A program made the position numbers and the translations under genes. Below, piece after piece: positions 1 through 8,903 of a stretch of 37,560 bases of DNA. The notes beneath the pieces were generated by a model. It saw nothing but the letters and a program-made list of their open reading frames with translations, ran no database searches and was not told the DNA's origin. Position 1 is the stretch's first letter; each line of letters opens with the position of its first letter. The stretch is from Gammaproteobacteria bacterium (lineage in GTDB: Bacteria; Pseudomonadota; Gammaproteobacteria; Pseudomonadales; Azotimanducaceae), in the NCBI GenBank assembly GCA_018656865.1, contig JABHYO010000068.1, positions 1-37,560 on the forward strand. Reading direction: 5' to 3'.

Positions 1-1565
1 AATTCGAATCCGCTACCGGTTTCAGCCGGCTCGACAATGTAGTCGATCTTGGCGAACTGGCCGGCACCGCCGGTCTGCTTCTTGTGGGTATAGCTGTCTT
101 CAAGAAGTCGCGTCAACGATTCACGATAGGCGACCTGGGGTGCGCCGACGTCAACTTCAACGCCGTGGGTCCGCTTGAGGATATCAACTTTAATATCGAG
201 GTGCAGTTCACCCATACCCTTGATGATGGTCTCACCGGACTCCTGGTCTGTTTCAACCCTGAAGGACGGATCTTCCTGGATCATCTTGCCAAGTGCGACG
301 CCGAGTTTTTCCGAAGCGGTCTTGTCCTTCGGGTGGATGGCGATGGAAATCACCGGATCCGGGAACACCATGGGTTCCAGGGTTGCCGGTTGTTTAGGAT
401 CACACAGGGTGTGGCCTGTCCGGGTGTTCTTCATACCGATCAGGGCGACGATATCACCAGCCTGAGCGGAGTCGAGCTCAATTCGCTCATCTGCATGCAT
501 CTCGACGATTCGACCGATTCGCTCGGTCTTGCCGGTAAAGGTGTTGAGGGCGCTATCACCTTTCTTGATGGTGCCGGAGTAAATTCGAGTAAAGGTCAGG
601 GCGCCAAAGCGATCATCCATAATCTTGAATGCCAGCGCGCGTAGCGGCGCAGCCGGGTCGATTGTGGCCACTTTACCGGTTTCGTTTCCTTCTAGGTCGA
701 TCTCAGGCTGCGGTTTCACCTCGGTCGGGTTCGGCAGATAGTCGACGACAGCATTCAGCAGTGGCTGGATGCCTTTGTTCTTGAAAGCAGAACCACAGTA
801 GGTTGGGAAGAAGTCGAGGGCGATTGTACCCTTGCGAACGCAGTTCTTGAGCGTGTCGAGGTCAGGCTCTTCACCTTCCTCGAGATACACCAGCATGGCG
901 TCATCGTCCTGCTCGAGTGCAGTTTCGATCAGCTTTTCCCGGAACTCTTCGACCTTATCCACCATGTCGGCGGGGACGTCTTCCACGGTGTACTGGTCGG
1001 GGTCGCCGGAGTCATCCCAGATCCAGGCTTTACGGGTCAGCAGATCAACCACACCGACAAAGTCGTCTTCAGTGCCGATTGGCAGGGTCATGACCAGCGT
1101 CCTAGCGCCGAGAACTTTTTCAATCTGTTCTGTGACACGATAAAAGTCAGCGCCGAGGCGGTCGAGTTTGTTGACGAAGATGATTCGAGCGACTTCAGAG
1201 TCGTTGGCATAGCGCCAGTTGGTTTCTGACTGAGGCTCAACGCCGCCGGACCCACAAAAAACACCGACGCCACCGTCAAGCACCTTCAGGGATCGATAGA
1301 CCTCGATGGTGAAGTCAACGTGACCCGGCGTGTCGATAATGTTTAGACGATGATCAGCCCAGAAGGCGGTGGTTGCAGCGGACTGGATGGTAATACCGCG
1401 TTCCTGCTCCTGCTCCATGAAATCGGTTGTTGCCTCGCCGTCGTGAACCTCACCCAGTTTGTGGATCTTGCCTGTTAGCTTCAGGATCCGCTCGGTTGTG
1501 GTGGTTTTACCTGCGTCTACATGGGCAAAAATGCCGATATTTCGATAATTCGTTAAGTCAGTCAT
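1..1565 (-). CDS. fusA: Elongation factor G, second-paralogue type (3' end outside window)
   Basis: GTPase that drives ribosomal translocation in the cytoplasm. The N-terminal 521 residues are present. The protein begins [20 protein letters not shown], so the P-loop AHVDAGKTT is at residues 14-22. DTPGHVDF (G3) and FVNKLDR (G4) follow, and the window ends inside domain IV at [15 protein letters not shown], where E. coli EF-G reads GGRGQYGHV. The text around G4 ([17 protein letters not shown]) also differs from housekeeping EF-G and matches the second EF-G paralogue of Vibrio and relatives, so this may not be the essential str-operon copy. No rpsL, rpsG or tuf is next to it, which supports that reading. 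I see no frameshift in the pieces I translated. The start is the ATG at 1565-1563. The missing part is the rest of domain IV and domain V. Confidence 0.95.
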   Translation of the reverse strand, partial: MTDLTNYRNIGIFAHVDAGKTTTTERILKLTGKIHKLGEVHDGEATTDFMEQEQERGITIQSAATTAFWADHRLNIIDTPGHVDFTIEVYRSLKVLDGGVGVFCGSGGVEPQSETNWRYANDSEVARIIFVNKLDRLGADFYRVTEQIEKVLGARTLVMTLPIGTEDDFVGVVDLLTRKAWIWDDSGDPDQYTVEDVPADMVDKVEEFREKLIETALEQDDDAMLVYLEEGEEPDLDTLKNCVRKGTIALDFFPTYCGSAFKNKGIQPLLNAVVDYLPNPTEVKPQPEIDLEGNETGKVATIDPAAPLRALAFKIMDDRFGALTFTRIYSGTIKKGDSALNTFTGKTERIGRIVEMHADERIELDSAQAGDIVALIGMKNTRTGHTLCDPKQPATLEPMVFPDPVISIAIHPKDKTASEKLGVALGKMIQEDPSFRVETDQESGETIIKGMGELHLDIKVDILKRTHGVEVDVGAPQVAYRESLTRLLEDSYTHKKQTGGAGQFAKIDYIVEPAETGSGFE

Positions 1566-1979
1566 CACAATGGTTCGTATGTCATCAATTTTATGGTTTT
1601 CCCCAGTGAAAAGGGGCAGGGGGGCGCTGCCAGCGCGGGGCGCATAATATATGAATGGCCGTCTTTGTTCTATAGTAGAAAGCGATAAAAAAGGCAGAAT
1701 CGGGCAGCTGGTCCTGCAGGGCGCTAACTCATTGAAAAACATGCAATTCAGCGAGCCGGCAATCAGAAATCTTGGCGGAGTTTTATTTGAACCCTTATCT
1801 CAAGAAAATGGGCTTCGAGACCGATGATCGGGTACTGATTACCCACGTCGATGACATGGGTTAAGGCATACATCGATGACGCTGGAATCAGGCACATTGG
1901 TTACCGGGAACTGTTGTCCGGGCTCTAGCCGACCCCTTGCGCCGAGCATGGCGCCCAGACATGTGCCGGACTCTGACTG
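1566..1979. other. Intergenic region upstream of EF-G
   Basis: A 414-base gap between the EF-G start and the stop of the DUF3604 gene, both on the minus strand. It holds the EF-G leader, with a short GC palindrome GCGCTG-C-CAGCGC at 1624-1636 and an AT-rich stretch near 1647-1656 that could be a -10 region for EF-G. It also holds the plus-strand remnant of a deacetylase gene described separately (1787-1928). Nothing else coding is visible. Confidence 0.6.
1787..1928 (+). pseudogene. Collapsed remnant of a ChbG/YdjC-type carbohydrate deacetylase
   Basis: A TTG at 1787, seven bases after a GGAG, opens 25 codons reading (M)[17 protein letters not shown] then THVDDMG, and stops at 1862-1864. This resembles the N-terminus of ChbG/HpnK/YdjC-family deacetylases, which begin with a phrase like NPYLKKLGF...DDRVVIIHADDIG and carry the metal-binding DD. 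In another frame just downstream (about 1869-1928), DAGIRHIGYRELLSGL plus stop resembles the family's C-terminus (GxxLIGYRxLRDLM). The roughly 250 residues between are absent. I therefore read this as an internally deleted gene. Family assignment is from memory of the consensus and rests on two short stretches. Confidence 0.5.
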
Positions 1980-3878
1980 TCATTGGGTGCTAAGAGAACT
2001 TGGGTCAAACCAGATTGGAGATGTGTAGGCTCGCTCCTGGATCACATCCGGGTAGTCCTGGGCGTTGTCTATCCCAAGCGCAGATCGGTCGAGTAGCGAA
2101 TGGCGTGCTGTGAGAATCTGAAGTACACGCGCGTAATAGAATGCTGGAATCGAAGGATCGAAATCCGGGTCGCTCCAAAATGTGAGCAGCTCCGGATCTC
2201 CTGAATCGCCCAGGGTCTTTCCGGTCCTGCGATTTACTGTGTCCGGTAGCGGCGTGAGCTTACCGTTGCTGTCAATTTCACGATCGTCTGACCACGCTAC
2301 ATTGTAGATTTGTTCCCTTGGCTTACCATCTGCATCAATCCAGCCTTTGATAATCTGGATGCGATCAAGATTATCGCCGAGGGGGTCTCGGCTTGCGTGT
2401 ACGAGAAAGGAAAGTGGCGCTGACTGAGACTCAGCCTGCGTGGTTAAATTGCTACCCATCGGTACTCCCTTTTCGTATCCGGATGTTGCGATCATGGGAA
2501 GATCAGCTTCTGAAAAGTCCCAACCTCCGAAAAAGCGAACCGTTATCCTGGTGCCTGTGGTTGCATAAACCTCGCGGCGGAACATCGCATCCATAATGGC
2601 GTCCCGGGTGTTTTCTGTCGCCCAGACAGCTGCCAGTCCGGAGGCTGACATGGTCCAGCCCGAAGCGCTGCCGAGGCCATGGCTTGTCTTGTTCTCGGGG
2701 ATGGAATCGTTCGCATACTTGCCCCAGAAATTGGGTTCCTCTGCCGTCGACATACCGGTATGGGAGTCTGTCGATCCGATCATGCCGATTTTAAATGGGT
2801 TCACGCCGATTTTCTGGCCCAGTTCCAGCCCAGTCTTCAGAGCAGATCGGACGTAGTCGCCGGGTTTCACGGCATAGGGTTCACTTTTCTTGGAGAGATA
2901 GTAGGGATAGGTCTCGAACTTCGCGAATGCATCATCAGGAGATAGCAGTTCGTGGGTTTCCGAGTCGCCTTTTATTTGCGTCATTTCGACAATCGGTTCA
3001 TAACGCAGGCGACGTTCAGCGTAGTCGCGCTCGATCGTATCACCCCGCAGTGTTTTATCATCGAACATCAGGCCTTTACTGATGTTTGAATTGTGGGGGA
3101 TGGCAATGAACCTTACACCAGTGTCTGTCTCGGTCTTGTCGAGCCATTGCCAGAGATCTTCAGGAAATGGGCTGTCTGTCGATGCAAATGGCAGAAACTT
3201 TTGTCCAGAAGTCGTATTGGCATTTGAGACGACGACACGATGCAGGTTGGCGCTGCCGGGTTGAGATGACCACTCCCATCCGGCGAAGGCGGTGAATTTG
3301 CCTGGATTGTTGTGCTCATCTGCAGTTTCGAGCAGTGCATGCCAGGCGTTGCGTTGTGAACCCAACGCGCCGGGAATCAGATCGGGTAGGTCTTCATTCC
3401 AGCGCAGCGCGAGTTCGCGGGGGTTTCCTGGTTTTGGCAGAATGTCAGAAAAGTATGCTGGCCCCTCGCCCCTGTCAATAACATCTCTGATTTCCCATTC
3501 GCGGTACCAGAGCACGAGTTGTTCAATGGGGCCGGGATTCTCTAGTCCGATACCTTCATTGTAGATGTCCTTGATACCGCCGAGGAATTCGGCATGATCC
3601 GATACCACGAGGAAGTCCAGGGGTGTTGCCAGTTGCACGCGCGATCGGTTGTAGGCGTGTATGACGGGTTCACCCTTAGCGAAACGATAGGCGTCTACCG
3701 GGGTTACGGAGAGATTGCCGTTCAGAAATGCATCAAAAGAATTATTGGTGTGCAGATGTGTATCGCCCCAGAGCAGTTGACGTGGTTCTGCGTTCGTGTC
3801 GACATCCGCTGCGAGAATCGGTGAGCTTGATCCGATGAAGAAAGCCAGCAGAGCAGTGAAGGTGATGTGGTTATTCAT
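1980..3878 (-). CDS. Secreted DUF3604 (PHP-like metal-dependent hydrolase) protein
   Basis: 632 residues. Residues 1-24 form a signal peptide (hydrophobic run, then SSSPILAADV), so it is probably periplasmic. It matches the DUF3604 family: GDTHLHTNNSFDA at 38-50 and VVSDHAEF at 91-98 are PHP-type metal-binding motifs, and later GWEWSS, IPHNSN and IGSTDSHTG supply further histidines and acids typical of the family. The family is metal-dependent and its physiological substrate is generally unknown; many members occur in marine heterotrophs and sphingomonads. Length is normal for the family. The ATG at 3878 overlaps the stop of the upstream GST-like gene (ATGA), so the two are translationally coupled. 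The function of the pair is not deducible beyond a hydrolase acting with a GST-like protein. Confidence 0.85.
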   Translation of the reverse strand: MNNHITFTALLAFFIGSSSPILAADVDTNAEPRQLLWGDTHLHTNNSFDAFLNGNLSVTPVDAYRFAKGEPVIHAYNRSRVQLATPLDFLVVSDHAEFLGGIKDIYNEGIGLENPGPIEQLVLWYREWEIRDVIDRGEGPAYFSDILPKPGNPRELALRWNEDLPDLIPGALGSQRNAWHALLETADEHNNPGKFTAFAGWEWSSQPGSANLHRVVVSNANTTSGQKFLPFASTDSPFPEDLWQWLDKTETDTGVRFIAIPHNSNISKGLMFDDKTLRGDTIERDYAERRLRYEPIVEMTQIKGDSETHELLSPDDAFAKFETYPYYLSKKSEPYAVKPGDYVRSALKTGLELGQKIGVNPFKIGMIGSTDSHTGMSTAEEPNFWGKYANDSIPENKTSHGLGSASGWTMSASGLAAVWATENTRDAIMDAMFRREVYATTGTRITVRFFGGWDFSEADLPMIATSGYEKGVPMGSNLTTQAESQSAPLSFLVHASRDPLGDNLDRIQIIKGWIDADGKPREQIYNVAWSDDREIDSNGKLTPLPDTVNRRTGKTLGDSGDPELLTFWSDPDFDPSIPAFYYARVLQILTARHSLLDRSALGIDNAQDYPDVIQERAYTSPIWFDPSSLSTQ

Positions 3879-4957
3879 GATGGGACACCGTTTTCGAATA
3901 CATTAATGGCTTTGTTGAAAGGTACCTGTCTTGCTTCGTCGTAGCCAGAGGCCGCCCTGACCTCTTTCTGCCAGAGGACATCCGCTTCCGAGAAAGGGAG
4001 CAAGGTCATTGTTGTATTTCTATCCGCCTGGCCAAGAGAATCGAAAGCTTCTCTCAGTTGTTCAAGACAATACACACGATAGCGAGAAACAGGCAACGTT
4101 TTGTAGTCACAGCCCTGAACGGTCATGTCGAACCTGGTCCGGTCTGCATGATAGGCGAGTGCATTTGCCGTGAGCTGTACAAGATGGGTTTCGCAGACCT
4201 CCTGCAAGAGTGGCAAAAGGTCATCAGGCACAACGGGGACAAAGGATGCCACCGGTGCATGATGACGGGCATTCCACATTCGACCCAGCCAGTCGAATAC
4301 CAACGGTGCTTGGTCTCGCATAATGTCTGCAGGAGTCGGATCCTGGCCAAAGTGGCGCAGCATGGGTCCCATCAGGCCAAAGTCAGCGATTGACGGTGAC
4401 TGACCCAGAAGAAAGGGTCTCTCTGAGAGCGCACCGGACATATGTGTAAGGATCTTGCGATAGCCTGACTCAACGTGGCCGCGTGTCTCTTCGGTAACGC
4501 CGTCCCGGAGAACAAAACCGGTGCGCTGACGTCGCTTGATCATCTGACGTCTGAGGAACCTCGGTATCTTCAGGTGGCTGGTGAGTTCGTCGGTGAGGAT
4601 CCGGGATAGCAGTTCACGGTCATGCTCATAGCTCCAGCGGTAGTGCATGGCTGCCCGCCACAACCATTCATCGGCATAGTCTTCGATCAGCTGTGCAACG
4701 AATCGAACGACCGGGTTTTCAGGCAGAATGCCTGGCTCTGGGTGCTCCCGTTCGAGCTGCAGCAGTATTGGCGTGGTGTCTGACATCCAGCGGCCATCCT
4801 CGCGTTCAACCATTGGGTGTTGAATGGTGCCAACGTTCTCCCTGATGCGGCGGGCATCTTTATAGGGAGATGCTCTCTCGTAATCAATACCCTTGTAGCG
4901 AAGATAGGTTTCGAGCTTGCCAGTGTAGTAAGAAACACTGGCCCCATAGACCTTCAT
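3875..4957 (-). CDS. Glutathione S-transferase-like protein
   Basis: 360 residues from the chosen start. The N-terminus MKVYGASVSYYTGKLETYLR is a thioredoxin-fold GST start. QHPMVE supplies the cis-proline of the glutathione site and SDTTPIL the serine that binds the gamma-glutamyl group. An all-helical C-terminal domain follows, with PFLLGQSPSIADFGLMG, the GST N-capping motif. It is longer than the usual 200-230 residues because of an extra C-terminal segment of about 110 residues. An upstream in-frame start at 5026 exists, but ATG 4957 is preceded by AAGGAGAAG at good distance and begins where GST homology begins. It is first in a two-gene unit with DUF3604 (4-base overlap). The divergent gap upstream carries repeats that may be operators. 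Confidence 0.85.
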   Translation of the reverse strand: MKVYGASVSYYTGKLETYLRYKGIDYERASPYKDARRIRENVGTIQHPMVEREDGRWMSDTTPILLQLEREHPEPGILPENPVVRFVAQLIEDYADEWLWRAAMHYRWSYEHDRELLSRILTDELTSHLKIPRFLRRQMIKRRQRTGFVLRDGVTEETRGHVESGYRKILTHMSGALSERPFLLGQSPSIADFGLMGPMLRHFGQDPTPADIMRDQAPLVFDWLGRMWNARHHAPVASFVPVVPDDLLPLLQEVCETHLVQLTANALAYHADRTRFDMTVQGCDYKTLPVSRYRVYCLEQLREAFDSLGQADRNTTMTLLPFSEADVLWQKEVRAASGYDEARQVPFNKAINVFENGVPS

Positions 4958-4993
4958 AGTCTTCTCCTTCCTTGCCGGACATCTAACTTTAGT

Positions 4994-5012
4994 ACATTGA
5001 TAGCACATTGAT
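4994..5012. repeat. Direct repeat ACATTGAT x2, 11-base period
   Basis: ACATTGAT occurs at 4994-5001 and again at 5005-5012, so the copies are one helical turn apart. They lie 37-55 bases upstream of the GST ATG, in the gap between the divergent GST and MBL genes. The spacing suits a regulator binding one DNA face, but the units are short and no regulator is nearby. Confidence 0.4.
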
Positions 5013-5045
5013 CGAATCAGTAACATATATGAGAGTGGTCAACAC

Positions 5046-5074
5046 CTGTGTGACAGAACCTGTAAAAAACAGGT
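5046..5074. promoter_or_regulatory. Two stacked dyads between divergent GST and MBL genes
   Basis: CTGT-GTG-ACAG at 5046-5056 is followed at once by ACCTGT-AAAAA-ACAGGT at 5058-5074. Both are perfect and share the CTGT/ACAG half-site. They end 36 bases before the MBL ATG and lie about 90-120 bases upstream of the GST ATG, so they could serve as an operator for either direction. Alternatively the second could form a short hairpin in the MBL leader. It is followed by GTAAAGTCTGACCC, reminiscent of motifs flanking REP-type elements. Confidence 0.45.
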
Positions 5075-5110
5075 AAAGTCTGACCCATTTCCGATTTGAG
5101 AAGTTTGCGA

Positions 5111-6367
5111 ATGAAGAAGCGTTATGATCGACCACCCCTGCTGGAGCTGACTCGCCCGAGCAACCTTGACATCGTCAATGTGGATGATTTCATCTACATA
5201 TCCAAGGATGTGTCCAACAGCAATCTTGTCACGACCAGCGAGGGTGATGTCCTGGTCAATGCAGGCACACTCGAAGGCGGGGGCCGGCATAAAAAAGAAT
5301 TTGCATCGTATCGCCGGGGCAAGTTGCCCTACGCCATCATCACGCAGGGACATCCGGATCACTTCGGCGGATTGGCCGATCTGAAGGAAGATGACACCGA
5401 GGTCATCATGCAGGCCAACAACCCGGAAGTCAGAGATTACTGGAGCAAACTCGGCCCCTTTTATGGCGAGGGGTTATATCGCGCCTTTTTGGGAGGCCAG
5501 CCGGGAACGCAACGTGATACCAGCAGTCAATGGGGGAATGCTACTGAACAACCCACGGATATTCTTTTCCGTGATGAGTACAGCTTTAGCCTCGGCGACC
5601 GAGATTTCGAGCTTCACTCAACCCCTGGCGGTGAAACGACGGACTCCTGTATCGTCTGGATGCCAAACGAGCTAGTTGTCTTCACCGGCAACCTGTTTGG
5701 TCCCATGTGGGTAAATGTACCTTTTATCAACACGCTTCGCGGTGATCGGATTCGGTCGGTTGTACAGTACATCGCTGACGTTGAAAAAGTGCGAGCTCTG
5801 AAACCGGAGATTCTCATCACGGGTCACGGCGACCCTATTCGTGGGGCAGATCTGTTGCAGGAGAAGCTCGTGCATCTTCGCGATGCCGTGCAATTCATCC
5901 ACGACTACACGATCGATGGCATGAATGCAGGTAAGGACGTCTATACCTTGATGCGAGACATCCAGTTACCCGACGGGCTTGAACTCGGGCAGGGTCATGG
6001 CAAGATCGCCTGGGCAGTGCGCGGCATATTCACCTACTACAATGGATGGTACGACCGTACAAATCTTGCCGATATGTACCACCTGCCACTTCGCGCCATG
6101 GGGCGTGATCTGATCGAACTGGGCGGTGGACCGGATGGATTTGTCGAACGTGCAGGAGATTACGTAAAAGAGGGCGAACCTTTAGAGGCACTCCACCTGA
6201 CCGATCTGGTGCTGCAGGTCGAGGACGATCACCGGGGCGCCCTTGCTGTGCGTAAAGAGGCGCTTGAGATCCTGCTCGACTGGAGCGGTAATGAAAATAT
6301 GGCCGAAACCATGCAGTTGACCGGTGCCATTCAGTCCATCAGTGACAAACTGGCGTCTGAATCCTAG
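5111..6367 (+). CDS. MBL-fold metallohydrolase, alkyl-sulfatase-like, atypical metal ligands
   Basis: 418 residues from ATG 5111 (a TTG at 5096 in the same frame is the alternative; GAGAAG precedes the ATG). The metallo-beta-lactamase core reads SNSNLVTTSEGDVLVNAG, then ITQGHPDHFGG at 77-87, TPGGETTDSC, FTGNLFG and LITGHGDPI. After the core, a C-terminal helical region of about 150 residues resembles the dimerisation part of SDS-type alkyl sulfatases. Two ligands differ from the canonical set. The first His of HxHxDH is Gln79, and the bridging Asp of the usual GD(L/V) is Asn. From memory, related proteins annotated simply as MBL-fold hydrolases in actinobacteria and sphingomonads share these changes, so this is probably a subfamily trait rather than decay. 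The substrate is unknown; an ester or sulfate ester is possible. It is convergent with the SDR downstream. Confidence 0.85.
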   Translation: MKKRYDRPPLLELTRPSNLDIVNVDDFIYISKDVSNSNLVTTSEGDVLVNAGTLEGGGRHKKEFASYRRGKLPYAIITQGHPDHFGGLADLKEDDTEVIMQANNPEVRDYWSKLGPFYGEGLYRAFLGGQPGTQRDTSSQWGNATEQPTDILFRDEYSFSLGDRDFELHSTPGGETTDSCIVWMPNELVVFTGNLFGPMWVNVPFINTLRGDRIRSVVQYIADVEKVRALKPEILITGHGDPIRGADLLQEKLVHLRDAVQFIHDYTIDGMNAGKDVYTLMRDIQLPDGLELGQGHGKIAWAVRGIFTYYNGWYDRTNLADMYHLPLRAMGRDLIELGGGPDGFVERAGDYVKEGEPLEALHLTDLVLQVEDDHRGALAVRKEALEILLDWSGNENMAETMQLTGAIQSISDKLASES

Positions 6368-6383
6368 CAGTCGACTGGACCCG

Positions 6384-7178
6384 CTAAATTTTGGCCAGGC
6401 GTCCGCCGTCGATCAGGACAATGTCGCCCGTGTGATATGACGAACAGTCGCTCGCAAAATAGGCAGCGATACCTTCCACATCCTCGATGGTTGCCACTCT
6501 CGGTATGGGATTTGCCTCGGCGTAGCCAGCCTCGTTTGCGCTGGCTATATCATCCCCCACCTGACCCCTGAGCAGCTCGGTTTTTGCCAGTCCGACGGCA
6601 ACCATGTTGGCTCTTATGCCGTAGGGGGCAAATTCCAACGCTGCTGTCTTGATTAGTGAAGCGGTGGCGGCTTTAGAGGCACCATAGTGCGGCATCCCGG
6701 GCACACCCCGAAAAACAGAGACACTGCCGCAGGCGATAATAGATCCTCCAGTCGCCCCGGCCTCAGCCAATTTAACCATCTGCCGGCCTGCTTCACGGAT
6801 CGTGAAGAAGCTGCCATTGAGATTGACGTCCATCACAGAATCAAACTGATCCGAACTGAGATCCAGGAAGGAAGGGACCATCTCGGTAAACCCTGCGTTG
6901 ACCACCACGCAGTCCAGTCGACCCATCTTTTCAACTACTGACTGCATGCCAGCTGTGACGGCATCCTCATCTGATATGTCGATAGAGGCGGTCTCGACTT
7001 GTACGCCCAGCTTTGAAAGCTCCTCAGCCGCCAGGGTATTGTTCTCTTCATTGCGGCCCCAGATCATCAGATCGGCACCACACTTCGCAAGGCCCTTGGC
7101 AAATCCCAGGCCCAGGCCCGTATTGCCACCAGTGACAAGCGCGACCTTACCGGTCAGATCGAATAGGTTGTGGTTCAT
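6384..7178 (-). CDS. Short-chain dehydrogenase/reductase
   Basis: 264 residues, a classical SDR. TGGNTGLG at 16-23 is the dinucleotide-binding glycine motif, NAG is at 94-96, the catalytic Ser is at 152, and Tyr165-x3-Lys169 sits in YGASK. The C-terminus has the usual GDIVLIDGG. The Arg in WGRNEE after beta-2 suggests NADP(H), though this is weak evidence. It is the last gene of a four-gene minus-strand unit, 33 bases after the sulfotransferase. It is likely to oxidise or reduce an alcohol or ketone related to the sulfotransferase substrate; the substrate itself is not visible from sequence. Confidence 0.9.
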   Translation of the reverse strand: MNHNLFDLTGKVALVTGGNTGLGLGFAKGLAKCGADLMIWGRNEENNTLAAEELSKLGVQVETASIDISDEDAVTAGMQSVVEKMGRLDCVVVNAGFTEMVPSFLDLSSDQFDSVMDVNLNGSFFTIREAGRQMVKLAEAGATGGSIIACGSVSVFRGVPGMPHYGASKAATASLIKTAALEFAPYGIRANMVAVGLAKTELLRGQVGDDIASANEAGYAEANPIPRVATIEDVEGIAAYFASDCSSYHTGDIVLIDGGRLAKI

Positions 7179-7211
7179 TTTTTGTCCCTTGTATAAAGTC
7201 TTTAGATTCTT

Positions 7212-8498
7212 TCAGCGACGGGGGTCGAGCTGAGGATATCGTTCGTAGTAGAAGTCGAAGCGTTTATAGAGATCTTCCTTAGAGAGGTCGAAATCAGCTT
7301 CGATGTCGTAGATGAGTCTACCGTGCTTACCTCTCTTATTTGCGTTCATATAGTCGATGATCTGCTGCTCAGCCTGGGCAGTGAGAGGGATGCCCGCCTT
7401 CTCATATACCCGTCTCGTCATCGCCATATCGTCCTGCATGAATTCTGGAAAAAGCACATCCATGGTCTGCTCAGAAGGTAGAAGATCGATGTCCCGAACA
7501 CAGGCCCGGAGCAATCTCTCGACCCGATCAAGCCAGTACTCTCCGATTTCCTTCATGTGGATCACATCATTGCGGATGCGTGAATTGTAAGCCACCAATG
7601 TAGCGGCCGAGCTGAATACCTCGATAGGGTCGCGGTGAGTAATCAAAAACAGCGCGTCAGGGAAGTTGTTGTGCAGGGGAATGAGCTGCTCCAGGTGCTG
7701 TGGCGTCTTGGTCACCCATTTTTTCGGAGTCAGGTCACCGCCGGATTCATCTCCGAAGCCGTTGCCGCTGTAGTAGCTGAGTACTTTCAACATGGTTTTC
7801 AAAAAACCATAGTGAGGTGTCTGGTCATGGGCCAGGTAGTAGTCTCGCCAGCGGGGAACGTGGGCCATCCACTCCAGTACGTAGGACATGAAGTCGATAT
7901 CGAGGAGTTCGATGTCCTCCTGAACATGATCCGGGTGCATGTCATGCATATTTTTCATCAGCGGCAGCATGGCGTCGGTCCCGGCATAGGCCTCACAGCA
8001 GCGTACGTGACGTGGATCTGTTGTATCGTGGGTGACTGGCTCGTCTGGACTGGGGACAGGCTGTTTACTTTCCCAATAGGGCATGGACCGAAATCGCGTG
8101 TCCGCTGCAATCATGCTCAGCAGATGGGTGGTACCGCTGCGGGGCAGCCCGGCAATCATGATTGGCTTTTTAATCTCGATTTCATGAATTTCCGGGTGCC
8201 TGTTCAAGGCGTCTATAACCCGCAGACGGCTGGAAGCCTGCCCCACCTTTGTATTGAAGACACCGATGCGTCCCAGATTGTTGAGCCAATCATCCTCCCG
8301 GGTTGCCTGGAGCTGTTCTTCGAGATGCACCTTGAATCCGTTGTCACCGAAATCGCTGAGCCCTGTCGCCTGTCTTGCTGCTTCCAAAACAGCATCGACG
8401 GACAGATTGATTTTGGCTTTTTCCGCATTGGCGATCGCATTCTTCTGCAGATCGCTAAGGATGGGGTTAGCCAGGTCTGTGATTCGAATGTCGTTCAT
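7212..8498 (-). CDS. PAPS-dependent sulfotransferase family protein
   Basis: 428 residues. The 5'-phosphosulfate-binding loop is IAGLPRSGTTHL (PRSGTTH at 119-125). The 3'-phosphate-binding region is the later LITHRDPIEVFSSAATL. This is the bacterial sulfotransferase type with a roughly 110-residue helical N-terminal extension, common in Gammaproteobacteria, mycobacteria and sphingomonads. The family transfers sulfate from PAPS to hydroxyl groups, but many members are uncharacterised. It lies 39 bases after the EthD-like gene and before the SDR. The antisense strand is open for 289 codons (7635-8504), but this is an artefact of codon bias. Confidence 0.88.
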   Translation of the reverse strand: MNDIRITDLANPILSDLQKNAIANAEKAKINLSVDAVLEAARQATGLSDFGDNGFKVHLEEQLQATREDDWLNNLGRIGVFNTKVGQASSRLRVIDALNRHPEIHEIEIKKPIMIAGLPRSGTTHLLSMIAADTRFRSMPYWESKQPVPSPDEPVTHDTTDPRHVRCCEAYAGTDAMLPLMKNMHDMHPDHVQEDIELLDIDFMSYVLEWMAHVPRWRDYYLAHDQTPHYGFLKTMLKVLSYYSGNGFGDESGGDLTPKKWVTKTPQHLEQLIPLHNNFPDALFLITHRDPIEVFSSAATLVAYNSRIRNDVIHMKEIGEYWLDRVERLLRACVRDIDLLPSEQTMDVLFPEFMQDDMAMTRRVYEKAGIPLTAQAEQQIIDYMNANKRGKHGRLIYDIEADFDLSKEDLYKRFDFYYERYPQLDPRR

Positions 8499-8537
8499 AA
8501 ATAGCCGCTAGTGGCTGTATCCTCGGATGCTTTGCCC

Positions 8538-8891
8538 TCAGCCACTCAGCTGAGATGGATTCGACTCGACAATGATACTCGAAGACACGACCTGAAAGAG
8601 ATCGGTCATGCGACCGCGTTCGTGCCAGTCTTTAATGGCTTCAGCCAGTCTTGATTTGGCCTCTTCCTGATCCAGTTCCGCTTCGACGATGCTGAGATAA
8701 CTTGCATCGATTTGCTGAGATTCAGGATCATTGACAAGTTGCTCGTCAGTGAGCCGATAGCGGATGCAGGAGGAGAAACCCGGGATAGACTCTACATCTG
8801 GGATGTGAATCGCATCGTACCAGTCGCTGAGTTCCTGTTCTCTCTCCGCATCCCTGCAGACCGTATAGAAAAGAAAGATAGTCTTCGCCAT
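8538..8891 (-). CDS. EthD-like / dimeric alpha-beta barrel protein
   Basis: 117 residues, cytoplasmic. The segment WYDAIHIPDVESIPGFSSC fits the EthD pattern (Y-x3-H-x-P-x6-PGF), and IFLFYTVCRDAEREQELSDW forms the first beta-alpha unit of a ferredoxin-like fold. Such proteins act as small decarboxylases, monooxygenases or accessory proteins and are often encoded among catabolic oxidoreductases. The ATG is preceded by GGAGGT seven bases away, a near-ideal ribosome-binding site. It starts 12 bases after the rhodanese stop. Function in this operon is unknown. Confidence 0.75.
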   Translation of the reverse strand: MAKTIFLFYTVCRDAEREQELSDWYDAIHIPDVESIPGFSSCIRYRLTDEQLVNDPESQQIDASYLSIVEAELDQEEAKSRLAEAIKDWHERGRMTDLFQVVSSSIIVESNPSQLSG

Positions 8892-8903
8892 GCCATACCT
8901 CCG

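Noticed and set aside
84-1279. Several open frames across the EF-G region (plus 84-644, 832-1143; minus 1088-1279)
   Set aside because: They are shadow frames of EF-G; GTPase motifs read continuously in the other frame.
7635-8504. 289-codon plus-strand open frame
   Set aside because: It is antisense to the sulfotransferase, which has a full set of family motifs. The open frame reflects GC-codon bias and has no recognisable domain.
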